DNA of 64,000 nt from Ignelater luminosus (GCA_011009095.1 VTPC01003688.1:131467-195466), one strand, 5' to 3'; shown: positions 1 through 11,710, counted from the first letter of the stretch. The notes: a model not told the origin generated them from the letters alone. Translations and numbers: made by a program.

Positions 1-1390
1 AAGTCTTTAAAAGCTTTTAATAATTTTATTTCAGATATGGTTCGTGGGAAATTTATTTAAGGCGACCACAGACCAGTGGTGAGTGCGGTGATATTGATAT
101 CTTAATAAATTGTTAGAAAAATCGTTTGAGTTTGAAGTTTAAAATCTGGTGCGTGTTGTATTTAAACAAAAAAGGACACAATCTATACTGCGTTGAAAAA
201 ATCCGAACACCCCGGAAATGTTAGTAATTTGCAATGGAACTTGGAGATATGTAATGTATAATTCATATCAAACTTAGGTACAAAAGCGAAACAAATAGTA
301 CGTAGGACAAATTTAACAACGAAATCTTAATAATTAAATAGGTTTCTAACGATAGAACTGTAACAAATAAAAAATTATAAATGTTTGAGTGTTTTTGTAA
401 ATCAGTATTATAATCTATCTCGAAAAACCCAACTCAAACTGCGTTTTAAAACTGCATAAACTTACATTTAGGTACATATGTGTGTACATAAGAGTAACTA
501 CGTGAAGCTTAATTATGAGCAAGTAGTATGGATTGTTAATTTTTAAATATTTTATGTTGAACATACGTTATGTATATTCTGTAATAAAATATTTAATTTA
601 TGTTGTCTTAATTTATCTTTTCTTTTCTACTCGATCTAAATTATAGATTTAATAGAAATAAAACTTTATTTGTAAGTAATCAAACCAAAAATAAAAGTTT
701 AATAAGATATGGCTAAGTTTATAGAACAAAATATTAATTAAATCTGTCAATTAACTCACTAATTATTGCAATCCTAGAGTTATTTAACTGCATTAAATCG
801 ATTCCGCTTAGCCATACAGTTCCTGTATAGGAATGCCAATGTAAATCCGAACTTGCAACAATGCCATCTGTTGACAAGCTTAACTTTTGATTTCTTATGT
901 CTCCAAACGATGACACTGTAGCTGACTCGGATTGATGCGGTTGTACGGCACAAAAACTGTATGTGCTATGCTATGCTATGCCATACAGATACTAAACGGT
1001 TCCTACACCAGATCTGACCACGACGCCTACACAGTTTAGACCCAGAATTAGCATTTCATTCCCTAGTCGTAACGGACTCGGCAACCTATACAGTTCCTAC
1101 CTTATTGTGCTACTAGGGTAACAGGTCCTTAGAAGAGCCTCGAGAAAAATAAAAACTATTTACGCTTTTCAATATAAAATTTCGTAGCACCTAATAGTAT
1201 CTAATGAGAACATGTTAAGCTCTCCAGGTTCTGACTGGAGCTTAATGTTGAAAATTGTTAAAGCTTGTAAGAGCCTAAACAGCACTTAAGGACATAAAAG
1301 TACCTATGTATTTAGATTCTAAACAGCACCTATCAGAACTTCTGTAGAACTTAAATTTTGACTCGGGTACGTTGTCAGTTTCTGGCTGAT
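1..1390. other. AT-rich stretch, no gene recognised
   Basis: I see no convincing coding region. A splice-acceptor-like tract (pyrimidine run then CAG at about 23-34) precedes a very short open stretch that stops at about 60; this cannot be tied to a gene. A minus-strand open stretch at 734-916 (60 codons) matches nothing I recognise. A short pentamer repeat (ATGCT-like) lies near 962-982. Confidence 0.5.
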
Positions 1391-1441
1391 TTATGGAAAA
1401 GTTGTGTTGTAAATTTTTTTCATTTGTTTCATTATCTTTAT

Positions 1442-1927
1442 TTAATAATTCTGTACGGCATTCATCAGATGGTCTTCGATATTTTCACGAGTACTCTTTT
1501 GGAATCTGTAAATATTGTCGTCATCTTGTAACTTTTCCACGATTTCTAGTAGAAGGTTTGAATTATTCAAGCCATTCATAATTGGAACGCCAAACATAGC
1601 CTCATATGGAATAGGCTGAATGCCTCTGTGAAATGATCTATTCTTCTTCAACTGCACAAATTCCCTTCTGACCATTTGGACGTTTGATTTTCCTGCATCC
1701 AAGTAATTAAAATATCTCGAACATCTCTTGCTCTCTCAATAGAACCCTGGCTTTGTGAGTGACGTGGCTTACCATAAATTATTTTCGCTTGAAACATTTC
1801 TGCAAAACTCGTAATTACTTCATTCACAAACTCTCTGCCATTGTCAGTATGAAGTAAACAAGGTGCCCCGATAATACAAAAAATGTCCATTAAATTGTAG
1901 GCAATTTCTGTTGCATTTTTAGTTCAA
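1442..1927 (-). pseudogene. Integrase core (rve/DDE) relic, KRBA2/SCAND3-like
   Basis: On the minus strand the sequence reads as a retroviral-type integrase catalytic core. The HTDNGREF motif carries the second catalytic Asp, and GKPRHSQSQGSIERA carries the catalytic Glu. Downstream the family motif FVQLKKNRSFHRGIQ and PYEAMFGV are present. A frameshift near 1680-1700 separates the two halves. In animals these motifs occur in KRBA2/SCAND3-like integrases, a lineage related to gypsy and Ginger integrases, which would cut and join element ends to target DNA. The first catalytic Asp, and all upstream sequence beyond about 1927, is missing because the strand changes there. It is a dead fragment. 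The family name is inferred from motifs only. Confidence 0.75.
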
Positions 1928-2035
1928 AGATACAACTGTCGTATACAATGTGGCGACAAGCAGTGCAAGTGTGTACTAAATAAGATAAAATATAATAGCA
2001 AATGTCATTCAAGTATTTCCTGTTGCGATAAATAA
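1925..2035 (+). pseudogene. Cys-rich C-terminal tail of KRBA2-like integrase protein
   Basis: The plus strand encodes a short Cys-rich stretch ending at a TAA at 2033-2035, with CGDKQCKC and NSKCHSSISCCDK. This pattern (C-x4-C-x-C ... CH ... CC) resembles the C-terminal Cys-rich motif that follows the integrase domain in KRBA2/SCAND3-like proteins. It is on the opposite strand to the adjacent integrase core and abuts it within a few bases, so the element was internally inverted or two copies joined head to head. No upstream exon is present. Confidence 0.55.
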
Positions 2036-2745
2036 TGCAGTAAATGTTATGTTAGTCCCTATAATGAATTTGTTTTAATTCAATAATCGTTTTTGTCATA
2101 TGACCAAAGCGCAATCTAACATTTCGGGATGCGTTCAAACTGAGTTAGCCAGATGCGGAATTGTATCCTTATTTTGGCATCTTGGTATTTCTGCTATGGA
2201 CAGATGGCGAAATGTCCAAATATATCGGCCACGGGTCGAATTCGCCGTCTGTCTCTAACAGATACATATTTTACGGAGTTTAAGGCATTTTTCTTCTTTT
2301 TTCTTTTTGGCGTTTAGTATGTGGATATCTAAAATTCTGAACTACTAAATACATGTGTTGATTTGGGTTGCACTTTATGTTTATTTTAAATTCTATCTAA
2401 GCACCGAACTAATTTTCCTGGGGGTCCTCCTACAAGATTTCCTTAAGGGACCCTTCAACTCCATGACACAGCAACGTTATTACGGGCACATGAGGGTCTC
2501 CTTTGGACTTAAAGTTTGGGAGATCACGAACTGTGGGGCTCTTACATGCACCATTGGGTATATCGAGGAGCACATGCATCTTTTGTGTTAACAATTGTGA
2601 AGAGGTATCTGAAATATCAAGTTTCTGCACTAAGTTATTGACTGTACCGTGGATATGCATTCACCTACAGAAAATGTCCCACAATTCGAAAAATTGACTT
2701 GTACGAAAGCCCTGAACGTCACTGTAAAATATTTCTTGACTGGTA
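2036..2745. other. Intergenic, unassigned
   Basis: Open stretches of 60-80 codons occur on both strands at 2355-2700, in slightly richer DNA with a CCTGGGGGTCCTCC tract, but none matches a family I recognise. It may be a decayed transposon. Confidence 0.4.
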
Positions 2746-2749
2746 ATTT

Positions 2750-3430
2750 TTAATTACCAAGCGGAGATTTCCAACTGATAAATGGAAATTTCCGGATATA
2801 TATATTCAAGGATTCTATAGTTCATTTCCAGATAACAACTAACCAGATAACAACTAGAAATTTTCAGATAACAAATAAAAATTTCCAGATGAGAACTGGA
2901 AATACCAGATGATAGGTTCGAAAGCACTAAAGAGCCAACAAACATTTTTTGCAGATGACAACTAAAAAATAGTAATTGTTATTTGGAAATCTCATTAAAG
3001 AGAAAATGTAGAAATTTCCAGTTTTCAGTTTTCATTTGGAAATATTCAGTTATCATCTGGAAGTTTCCACGTAAAAAAAGTTTTTATTGACCCTTCATGG
3101 CTTTCGTAGAAATTTCCAAATGGCAATTGCAAATTTCCAAATGATAACTGGAAATCTCTACTTGTCATATGAAATTTCCAGTTGTTACCTGGAAGTTGCT
3201 CGTTCTTATCTGACAGCTTCAGGCTGTTATCTGGAATTTTTTAGTTACCATTTTGAAAACTTATTGGAAAATATTGAAAATTTCCACTTCTGATTTCCAT
3301 CTATTATCTGCAGATTTATGGTTGTCATGTGCAAATTCTCAGTTACAAGAAAATTTCATTTCCAGCTGTTATTTGCAAACTTCTAGTTGTTTTTTGGAAA
3401 CTTTCAGTTATCATTTAGAAACTTCCTACT
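2750..3430. repeat. 21-nt palindromic minisatellite in two opposed arms
   Basis: The unit is about 21 nt and itself near-palindromic: TTTCCAG, about 7 spacer bases, CTGGAAA. From about 2760 to 2960 the spacers read GATAAC/GATGAT; from about 3010 to 3430 they read GTTATC/ATCATC, the reverse complement. The array therefore changes orientation near 2960-3010. Because 21 is a multiple of 3, open frames run through both arms and both translate as repeats of EISSCYL; these are not genes. A short outer inverted match also exists: TACGAAAGCC near 2702 and GGCTTTCGTA near 3099. Confidence 0.75.
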
Positions 3431-4004
3431 AGAGTCTATTGGATTTAAAGAATCTAAAATTTCAATTCGTAGATTTTATTTTATAAAAACGGTATACCAC
3501 TGATTTGAATTATTTCGTTCTTGTGATTTCTCCCGTGACCAGTCTACTATGTGACATATTTTTAGTGCACCCTGTACTGTTTGAAGCTTCTGATAGAGGT
3601 GCAGTTTTTGTCAAAGTTTTTCTTTCTTCCCCTACGGTACCAGAAGAAAAAGTGAAATTTTTACTTTTTTAGTTTTTGTTCAGTTTGTCTATCGAGCAGT
3701 TAGTTACTTACCTAGTTCCTGAAACACTAAATTCATAATCACAATTACTAGTTTCGCCAGAGGGGGCAAATTCACTTTTATTTAGATTTTTAGAATTTTA
3801 GAAATCTTTGTCTACAAGTGTCACAGATTTTCTAATCAGGAGACTAGTCTGCATCGTTTATTTTTAGCTTTGTTAGGGTTGTAAGGAGTCACACGTTTTA
3901 AGGTTTTTCCTGTGGTTCTCGATATTAAATGGATTGAAGCACCATAATGCCGTTTTCTTTTTGGGGCCCAGGTATAATATACAAGAAACGAATATAGTAG
4001 ATAC
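3431..4004. other. AT-rich spacer
   Basis: No gene, RNA or clear repeat recognised. The reading frames are short and closed. Confidence 0.5.
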
Positions 4005-4535
4005 ATACAAGTGCATTTTATAGAATTAACTTAAAGCTACAAACCTTCCTTGAAAGTTATTTGCTAAGTGCCATTACGCTGCGCCATGCCAATAATCCTA
4101 AAAGGACCGCGTTTTCCAGTTAAAGCTCGGGTTCGGATCGGGCCGCGACTCAGTTTAAAGATTTATCGGGCTTTTCCCGTCTACGTCCGATCAATCGGGC
4201 CGTTTAGGCCTGTCGGACTTTTTGAACTTCTCAGGTCGGGTCGTCGAGCCTTTTAGACTTGGCGGATCTTCAGGTTTCTCGGATCTATCGGGCCGTTTAG
4301 ATCTCGCGGGCCGTCGGGCCGTTTGGACTTCTCGGCCCTTCGAGTCTTTCGGGTCTATCGGACCGTTTCTATCTCTCGTGTCTGTCGGACCGTTCAGGCC
4401 TGTCGGACTTTTTGGACTTCTGGAGTATGTCGGATTGTTCTGGCCGTCGGCGTCGGGCCTCTTAGACTTCTTAACTCTGTGGGTCTGTTGGGCCGTTTGG
4501 ATCACTCGAAGCTTTCAGGCAAAAGCGCTTTTAAA
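4005..4535 (+). repeat. GC-minisatellite element, copy A (left flank plus GC array)
   Basis: A unique left flank (GAATTAACTTAAAGCTACAAAC... then TTTGCTAAGTGCCATTACGC) matches 13155-13225. It is followed from about 4120 by a degenerate GC-rich array built of TCGGGCCTGTCGG, CCGTTTGGATCT and TTCTCGG blocks. The right flank seen in other copies is absent. Several frames stay open on both strands because the blocks lack stop codons. These ORFs have only low-complexity G/R/S/P composition and should not be called genes. Confidence 0.8.
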
Positions 4536-4559
4536 GAAAACGAACAGCGATTCACTATA

Positions 4560-5335
4560 AGTATACGGCTTTCAGATACGGTGGATCGCATCGGTTATAC
4601 GTTGCATTTTTTAGTTGCTGTGACGGTGTTTTCAGTTTTTACGTCATTTAAGATTATCCAAGAAAAATTTCAGTTAAAAAGAAACGAAACTGAATATAAG
4701 ACAATATTTAATGAAGCTTTGATAAACACACATATTAATTAAAAGAAGGCAAGTTGGAGGTGCCTTGTCTGACGAACAAATATTCGAAAGTTATAAGCTG
4801 CTATTTTATGAAATCTTAGATACCATTTTGATGCAAATAGACATAGACACTAGATTTCAAGACATGGATAAATTGTTATTCATTTCTCTTGCTGACGTTT
4901 CTAAGTTTGATGAATATTCTAAATTATTTCCAACGGAAAAACTTCATAATTTGAAACAAACATATTCCAGTTTATTTAGTACTACGGACATGCAAAGACT
5001 GAAAAACGAATTAGACCTTATATATTCTGATCAGCAATATAGAAGCAAGAACCTTCAGGAAGTAATGCTTTCGTTGCACGACAATAAACAAATATTTAAA
5101 GAAGCTCATAAATTATCTTGTCTGATTCTTACCATACCATCAACAAGTTCGTCAGTAGAAAGAAGTTTCTCGCGCTTGAAAAGAATCAAATCATACTTGC
5201 GCAATTCAATGGCGCAGAAAAGACTTTCACATTTAGGAAGAATATCCATTGAAAAAGGACTCGGCCATTTTATGATGATGTCATCAACAAGTTTGCTGCC
5301 TTGAAAGATCAAAGAATAGATCTCGTCTATAAAAG
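4560..5335 (+). pseudogene. hAT transposase C-terminal relic (ZMYM1-like, hATC domain)
   Basis: The open stretch from 4765 encodes the C-terminal dimerisation region of a hAT-family transposase: FYEILDTILMQID near the start, LIYSDQQYRSKNLQEV in the middle, and the hATC motif TIPSTSSSVERSFSRLKRIK followed by SYLRNSMAQKRLSHLGRISIE. The family cuts and pastes DNA with 8-bp target duplications. After about 5262 the homologous frame shifts by one, and the family ending DDVINKFAALKDQRIDLVYK continues to about 5330, so the reading frame is broken. The region 4560-4740 may be its decayed upstream part. The DDE core is not visible. The sequence sits directly downstream of GC-minisatellite copy A. Confidence 0.85.
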
Positions 5336-6690
5336 GTTAAATTTTTCATTGTTGTAGGTATTTTACTGATTTTGGGATGAGACAAGCACCTTCTATCTTG
5401 TTAAATTTTTGTTCATTTCTAAGATTTCAATGCAAAACGCTTCACCTGTTTGGAAACTCACGAGCCGCCACTGCTATTTAGCAGAAAATAAAAGAAAAAT
5501 GCTGTGTTGTGACGTCGTCATGACTTGCCTCAATGTGGGTGGAAAATTATGAATATCGATTTAGAATTTTCAAAATGATTGCTGTTATTACCGATTTTAT
5601 TTCCAATTTACATTATGAAAACTCAAAATATTTTTAATAGAGTTCTTACAGTTTTGTCTTGACTTTTCCACTTATTTGAAAACTGAAGCAAATGAGATTT
5701 CACAACTCCATTATTCTGACGATGTAAAATAAACAAGCAATTAATTAATAGCGCTTATTAAATTAGCTCAAGTCCATTGAAGTTAATATATTTTCGTTTG
5801 TCGCTCCTTTTGTTTCATTACTATGCTTGAATTATTGGTTCATGATTTATTAATATGTATAATACATTGGTGATTGTAATAATAATTGGTGCTTTAGCAT
5901 AATGATGTAAATTTAAGTACGGAACAACCACGGGTTTTGTTGCCATGCATTAAACCGATGTCAACGACCCCTACATCCCTGTGTACACACTTCTGCCGTT
6001 TGACCACTAAACTGCTCGACCATAAAACAAGATTCGCTCTCTTTATGACTGTGATTGTTACTATTCTGCTGTTATTATTGTTACTTTTTCTCGTTAATAT
6101 TTCCACACATAATGATATAAACCTAAAAAGCACTAATTTTCTAGACTTTCATTCAGAAATTAAAAAACATCATTACATCTTAGGTACGTAAGAAGAGAAT
6201 GTTTGCTTATTAATACAGAACAGCTTACCAGCATTGTGACCATAAACAAAAAAAAATAAATAAATCATGTTTAAAAGTCTTTTTTCTATTTTTAGAAGCG
6301 AAACGTTTGTTCGTATAATATAACTATACCATAAAAGGTGACAAAATTTTTAAAACGATCATATAAGAAAGGCTGGTTGATATACAAAATTTTTTGCATG
6401 TAAGCATGCAAGAATTTTAAATTAAAGAATTTTAGTCCTTTTCACATTCTTTACGCTGTGTAAAAAGTTAAAAACTATCGGTTGATTCTAATCAAATTTT
6501 GTTGTTTATTTTCTGTAGTATTTAATTTTTTTAGTTATCGTAATAATTTTCTAAAGTGTTTCCGTTTTTTGAATTTCATATAGTGCGCCCAATTTAAGGT
6601 GCTACAAGTAGGTAAGCAACACACTCTCCATGTAATGGATATCTTCGTGATTACATAATATAGTTTCCAATTTATGGAAAATAAAAAATG
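5336..6690. other. AT-rich spacer, possible hAT 3' flank
   Basis: The sequence just after the hAT fragment contains CACGAGCCGCCACTG near 5460, which may be the hAT element's 3' non-coding part. An open stretch at 5937-6191 encodes a hydrophobic run of Ile/Leu/Val, but it lacks family similarity and the opposite strand is also open. No other feature recognised. Confidence 0.4.
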
Positions 6691-6694
6691 AAGA

Positions 6695-7790
6695 AATTAT
6701 TAGAATGCATTGCTTCAGGGCGGTTTCAAGCATGTGTGCAGCAGGATGTGCTCAGCATGCAGGCGGCAGCCTCAAGGAGGTGACAAATTTCAACAAATTG
6801 CCTCAGGGCAGCTGCCTCTCATCCCGTCTTTGATTTCTAATAATGAATGCTTCTTACTCAGGCATACACAGACGATGGTCGCTTTCTCAACGTCATCTGC
6901 GACCGAATGCAAGTGACCTGCAAGATCATAGAAAGATGATTAAGTGAGAATGGCCTTTCTGTAAATATATTTAGAGATGACCTTGGAAAGGCGATTAAGC
7001 TGAAGATCACATGTCAGCAAGATGATAATCAAGTTGACAGCGACACTCTGAATCAATCCTCAATCCTACTGCATCATCATATCTTATCAGACCTGGAGTA
7101 CTATATGGTTCAGTGGTCTGGTAGCCTAGTGTAGAACGCACCACCATCACCCAAAGTTCTATTGAGGCTACCGGACTTGTCAACTTGGCTAAAGAAGGAG
7201 GAAATGGCGGCTCACCTCAGACTTGGAAAGGGATTTAATACTGATCAAGCCAAAATAATCCATTTGGCGGAAAACCACTTAGAGGACAAGCGGTTAAGGT
7301 CGCGTAGAAAGTACTCCCTCACACTCCTAATTAAGCAACAGTGGAAAAGCGAACAGGTAAACTTCCAACAGGACTCGCTGGTTTTCTACACGAATGGATC
7401 ACGTATGGATTACAGGCAGTTTTCGGAAACAGGCATTTACTTGGAAAATCCACACGTACAGGAAATCCTTGCTCTGAAAAGCACACCACGATTTTCCAGG
7501 CTGAAGTCTCCGTCACTCTACTGGCGGCATATAGGGAGGATGCGAGAATGACCCAGCGAAAGATATATATCTGCTCTGACAATTAAGCAGCACTAAAGGA
7601 GACAAGTGATACAGTGGAAGAGCTTGCCACAACAAAGAAGGCTAACCTCGTCAGGGTAAACAGAAGGCGGATGAACCCGCCAGACTGGAAGCAGAGGACA
7701 CCTGTTCAAGACCAGAGCCCTTTCTAGGAATAAAGAATACGCGTGCTCAGGAGACTAAAAGGGTAAGCCGATTATAAATTACTTGCTATT
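6695..7790 (+). mobile_element. Non-LTR retrotransposon relic: RT end plus RNase H
   Basis: A broken reverse transcriptase is followed by an RNase H domain. A PQGG motif lies near 6770. The RT catalytic box survives as AYTDDG (normally YADD) at about 6860, followed by LSENGLSVN. The RNase H domain has VFYTNGSRMD (normally FYTDGSRM) near 7380, TIFQAEV near 7490 in another frame, and ICSDN-AALK near 7570. At least two frameshifts separate these pieces. LINEs with a C-terminal RNase H belong to groups such as I, R1, Outcast and Loa; I cannot choose between them. It is inactive. Confidence 0.8.
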
Positions 7791-8495
7791 GCCAGGCGAA
7801 AGACTACATAGCCGCTTTCAACTTGTCAAAATCAAACTTAACTTTGATCTTTAGTTATTTGAAAAAAATTTAATAAACAAATGCAACATATGAGATTCGA
7901 TCATCTGCCATATGTGTTGCCGATCTACATGTAGCGAAATAAATTGGGCACACTGTATTCTAATATTAGAAACAGAAACAAGCAATTTAATATGCGTTCA
8001 TTTCAACCAAATCTATTAAGTAAACATCACTACAAAGTTTTGCAAACGTTCTAGAAGAATCATACTATGAGAATATTCTACAAAACATCAAGTCAGAATA
8101 CTAGATGTCTGTTCAGGACTAAAAGTAAATGACTATGCTCATGCTTTCGCATCTGAGATAAATCCCAAACACGTAATTTCTGCATTTCGGCTTTTAAATA
8201 GCCAAATAATATAAGTTAATAAACAGTAAATTTAGGAAAAAGGGTTGCAAATCCACTATAAAAACTCGAAGTCACTAAATAACCAACAGATTTTTATCTC
8301 ATGCAAGTAATTCATGACGCAGCAAATTCTTTTCTTGGTGATTATGCAACGCTCCTTAGAGTAGTCAGACAGTTACTCTTTTCTCTGAAGTTTTAAAAGC
8401 TGGACTTACTTCTGGTTTGCAAGATCAGTTTTTTTTTAAATTATTAAAACAATGTTAATTATAAATTATAAATAATAAAAAATAAAAAAGTAAAA
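7791..8495. other. AT-rich spacer
   Basis: No gene recognised. It ends in an A-rich tract (about 8460-8500) that could be the tail of an old retroelement insertion. Confidence 0.4.
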
Positions 8496-8496
8496 A

Positions 8497-8535
8497 AAGA
8501 CCCGAGATATCCAAACGGCCTGATAGACCCGAGAG
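8497..8535 (-). repeat. Tiny fragment of GC-minisatellite unit
   Basis: The segment GACCCGAGATATCCAAACGG followed by CCTGATAGACCCGAGAGG has the block vocabulary of the GC-minisatellite arrays, in reverse orientation. It lies at the edge of a LINE fragment. Confidence 0.45.
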
Positions 8536-9790
8536 GAACCTCGCCTCACAAGCCCTCGGCATGCTCTTGTGCTTCCTGGTTAAATTCCAGGATTCAGTCC
8601 CATATATCAAAGTTGGTACGAATACCGCGTTGTATATCTCTACCTTTGTTTTTCTGCTTACCTATTTTTTGTTAAGGAAAGCTTTCCCTATTGCGTAGTA
8701 CACTTTATTCGCCGTCGCTATTCTGTTTTTGATCTCCGCATCTAGATCTTCTTTTCCACTGGTTATTGCACCCAGGTATTTTTTATCTTGTCAACCTGTT
8801 TCACTGTGGCTCCTTCCATTTCCACATGTACTTTTCTTATTTCCATTTCCAAGGTCATTACTTCAGTTTTGTCTTCGTTAATCTCATTCCAGATTTATGT
8901 AGTTTCTTTGACCAGGTAGTTATATTTTCTTCCAGGTTTTTCACTGATGGCGCGCATAATATCAAGTCGTCGGCAAACATTAGTTCTTTAATTGTCACAG
9001 GTTGCAAATTCCTATACCTCAGCATCACATCTTTGTTTTCGTTCTTACTGTCTTAGCTATTTCGTCCTTCACTATTATAAATAAAATGAGGCTTAAAATG
9101 CTTCCCTGTTTAACAACTTTTTGGTTATAAACTCTTTTGTGTTACACTTCTGTACCCTTACCACGTTGCTTGTTCTCCTATATATACACTTTATTACTTT
9201 TACAAGGTATTCTGTTATTTTACATTTAGCCAATATTCTTCATATTTCTTCTCTATTTACAGAATCAAACGCTTTCTGTAGTATATCTATAGCTTCTACA
9301 TACATGTTATTGATGCTTTTCAAACTTCTTTCGCTTATCTGTCTCAGAGTAAATATCCATTAGTTTGTGTTTCGTTCTTTTCCGAATCCTGCTTGCGTAT
9401 CTTCTAGGGTTAGGTTAATTATTTCTCTGAGCCTTTTCTCCAGTATTCTCTCAAGTATTTTACTGGCGACACACAATAATGATATACCCCTTTAATTGCC
9501 TCAACTCATTTTGTCTCCTTTTTTGTTTATGGGGATTATAACAACAGTTTCCCATCTTTCCGGTATCGTTTTCTTTTCTCATATAGCATTCAATAACTTC
9601 CTTAATATTGCCTCTCCTCTGCCCATCTTCTTCAGCATTTTCGGTTTTATCTTTTACTACCACTGATACTTTATTGTCTATTTGCTGTATTTGTTCTCTC
9701 TCCCCAGCTTCACTATCTCGATGCCAGCTACGAACTTGTTTGACCTTACTACTCTGTACTCCATTAAACACTTAAACATTTAATCGGTTA
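8535..9790 (-). mobile_element. RTE-like LINE reverse transcriptase relic
   Basis: On the minus strand the sequence reads through most of a LINE reverse transcriptase in several frames. From N to C: YHYCVSPVKYLRE (decayed NYRGI...SKILER region) near 9470, DTQAGFGKERNT near 9400, AIDILQKAFDSVNREE near 9280, KGVKQGSILS near 9100 (normally QGCxLSP), the catalytic FADDLILCAPS near 8975, and then KIKYLGAITS near 8780 and a C-terminal NAVFVPTLIYGTESWN near 8620. These motifs fit the endonuclease/RT proteins of RTE-like LINEs common in insects. Several stops and frameshifts show it is dead. No endonuclease is visible. Confidence 0.85.
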
Positions 9791-9999
9791 TAGTTCCCAA
9801 TCACTCCAAATCCTTTCCTCAAACAACTCTATTTTAATCACTTATGGCTTTCAGCCTCCACTCTAACTAACGCGTCGTTTAATTCTCCGTGAAAACACCC
9901 GATATTCGAGTTAATTCTCGGCAGTTAAAGGACCTCAACTGTCGCCGATGCATGCCGAAACTCAACTAGCGATAGGCAACCTATGACAACAAAGTTCGG

Positions 10000-10495
10000 A
10001 AACAGCTTAGGTACCTACCTAAATTCAAACATCTAGGAGAGATCATTCAGCCCTCAGGATTAAATCGCAAAGCAAACGTAGAGAGACACTCTAATTACAA
10101 AAGACCTACAGATTAACGTGGAACAGACAAAACAACAACCAACAAAAAATCAATATTCCGTAACGCAAAACTAAGACATTACAACACAGTGGTCGAACCA
10201 GAAGCGCTGTATGCATCGGAGACTTTAATCATAAAGGACAAAACACTCATTAAGAACATAGAAAATTTTTGGCCCAGTCTGCATAAGGGGAATCTGGATA
10301 AAAAGGAAATCGCTGGAATTATATCAACATACACTTTTAGAAAAAGACGGTTAAAATTCTACGGGCATATCCTGCGAATGAACAACTGCAAGCTCACCAA
10401 ACAAATCCTTAACTTTGACTTCTTCATGAAAGTAAAAACCAACTGGCTTATGAAAATTGATAAAGACCAAACATGTAACCATATATGACACTAAA
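10000..10495 (+). mobile_element. LINE RT C-terminal relic (YASETL type)
   Basis: A second LINE fragment, on the opposite strand. The first part reads KFKHLGEIIQPSGLNRKAN near 10020. After a frame change comes IFRNAKLRHYNTVVEPEALY with YASETL at about 10205-10225, then FRKRRLKFYGHILRMN near 10340. This is the conserved C-terminal connection of LINE polymerases, which lies past the catalytic RT domain. The RT catalytic box is missing, so this is a 5'-truncated copy. Confidence 0.85.
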
Positions 10496-10705
10496 ATTAT
10501 TCCTAGAATTATTATTTCTTGCTGTGTACTACCTAATACTTGTATAGAAATGCATGATCTAGATTTAGATATAGACATCTTCAGAGATGATGAACTAGTA
10601 GAAAAACTTGTTGGTCGGAATAAACGAGATATGTTAGCCAGCAGTTTTGTTTTCGTTGGGTCACCTTGTATATAAACAGTTTTCAGTTGAAAACAGTATC
10701 TAATT
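10496..10705. other. Spacer, unassigned
   Basis: An open stretch (10457-10675) ends in a TTGGGTCACCTTGTATA tract that resembles a mariner-type terminus. No family recognised. Confidence 0.3.
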
Positions 10706-10709
10706 TTTT

Positions 10710-11135
10710 AAGCAAACTATGGTACTCTTAAACCCTTGGTAAAAATATCTGCGTCCAGTGCTTCTGAGATCACGTAGGTTAGTTTTATTAACCTTTCTTG
10801 TACTAAATTCCTAATGTAATCTTAGTATCTATGCGCTTAGTAGGCTTATAAAACATTTTCTTTTGTGTTGGCTTTTGATCCCCATGGTTATCATTAAACA
10901 ATATTATTGGTTTGTTACAAAGATAAATCTCTTCTAATAAGCCTTGTAAAAACATGCCTTCTCTACAAGCTTAAGAAATTGCGATATATTTTGCCTTTAT
11001 GGGTGATAACGTTACAGTATTCAGTTTTCTTGTTTCCCAACTTCTATAAGTTAGGTCCTATGACCTCCACCAGTAATGTATTTCATTATTTTCGTTTTTC
11101 TAAGACAAAATAAGAAATGCCTCCGTAGTCTTGCT
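10710..11135 (-). mobile_element. Ty1/copia RNase H relic
   Basis: The minus strand reads as the C-terminal RNase H domain of a copia polyprotein: SWETRKLNTVTLSPIKAKYI (normally SWKSKKQNTVALSSTEAEY), then ACREGMFLQGLLEEI, then PIILFNDNHGDQK (normally LYCDNQSA) and MFYKPTKRIDTKI (normally RTKHIDVRYH). It breaks up after that. In an active element this domain removes RNA from the RNA-DNA hybrid. No LTR was identified next to it. The frame is broken, so the fragment is dead. Confidence 0.8.
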
Positions 11136-11224
11136 GTTGTTGTAGTTACAAAGAATCAAAGTTTTCAAATATTGTTGTGCACTGTTTCTTTAAGCTTTGG
11201 TGTATATGTTTTGATTTATTTACA

Positions 11225-11710
11225 GCATGGGCTTGCAATTTAGTTTAATTTAAATGACGAGAAGTGCCGTTTTATGACATGAACACAACAGTCAAATTCA
11301 TGTTTACTTATTGATTTTCAGAACATTTTATTTTACAAAATTAATTTTCAACATTAACCCGATGCTGCAAAATTCTAAACAAAACATATACTACATATTC
11401 CTTGGTTATTTCTTCTATATTCTTCTTAGTTAGTCTGTAATTACTTATCGAAATTCATGCGCTCAAAGACAAAATAGCACTGCAGCACCGTGAAATGCAC
11501 AGAGAACACAAGTAATTGTGTGTAAGGGGGTAAACACTTCTATTTAGATATAAATCAGAAAAGGCCACCTTGCTAAGCACTATACACATCTAGATCCTAT
11601 TAGAAAAGAAACCATGAATTACATCTCTCAAAATTAAAAAACATTGCACACACAATCGAATTTAGACAATGTTTGTCCTTTAGCTTCAACGAAGATTGTG
11701 AAACACTTAA
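11225..11710 (+). repeat. Repeat D, copy 1
   Basis: This stretch matches 50354-50815 in reverse complement over about 480 bases with visible divergence. Shared blocks include GACATGAACACAACAGTCAA, GTGAAATGCACAGAGAA and CATTGCACACACAATCGA. The right edge runs into the palindromic MITE-like end (GGCCAGTTTATAGAAG) in both copies. No coding potential is seen. The family is unknown to me. Confidence 0.75.

Noticed and set aside
13..60. Possible last exon at the left edge
   Set aside because: An acceptor-like sequence is followed by a few codons only; no family or upstream context to support it.
2754..3293. Open frames in both strands of the 21-nt array
   Set aside because: They translate the same repeat (EISSCYL) because the unit is a multiple of three and palindromic; this is a by-product of the repeat.
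5937..6191. Hydrophobic open frame considered as a small membrane protein
   Set aside because: The opposite strand is equally open, and there is no family match or promoter context.
8766..9363. Plus-strand hydrophobic open frames
   Set aside because: They are antisense shadows of the minus-strand LINE reverse transcriptase.
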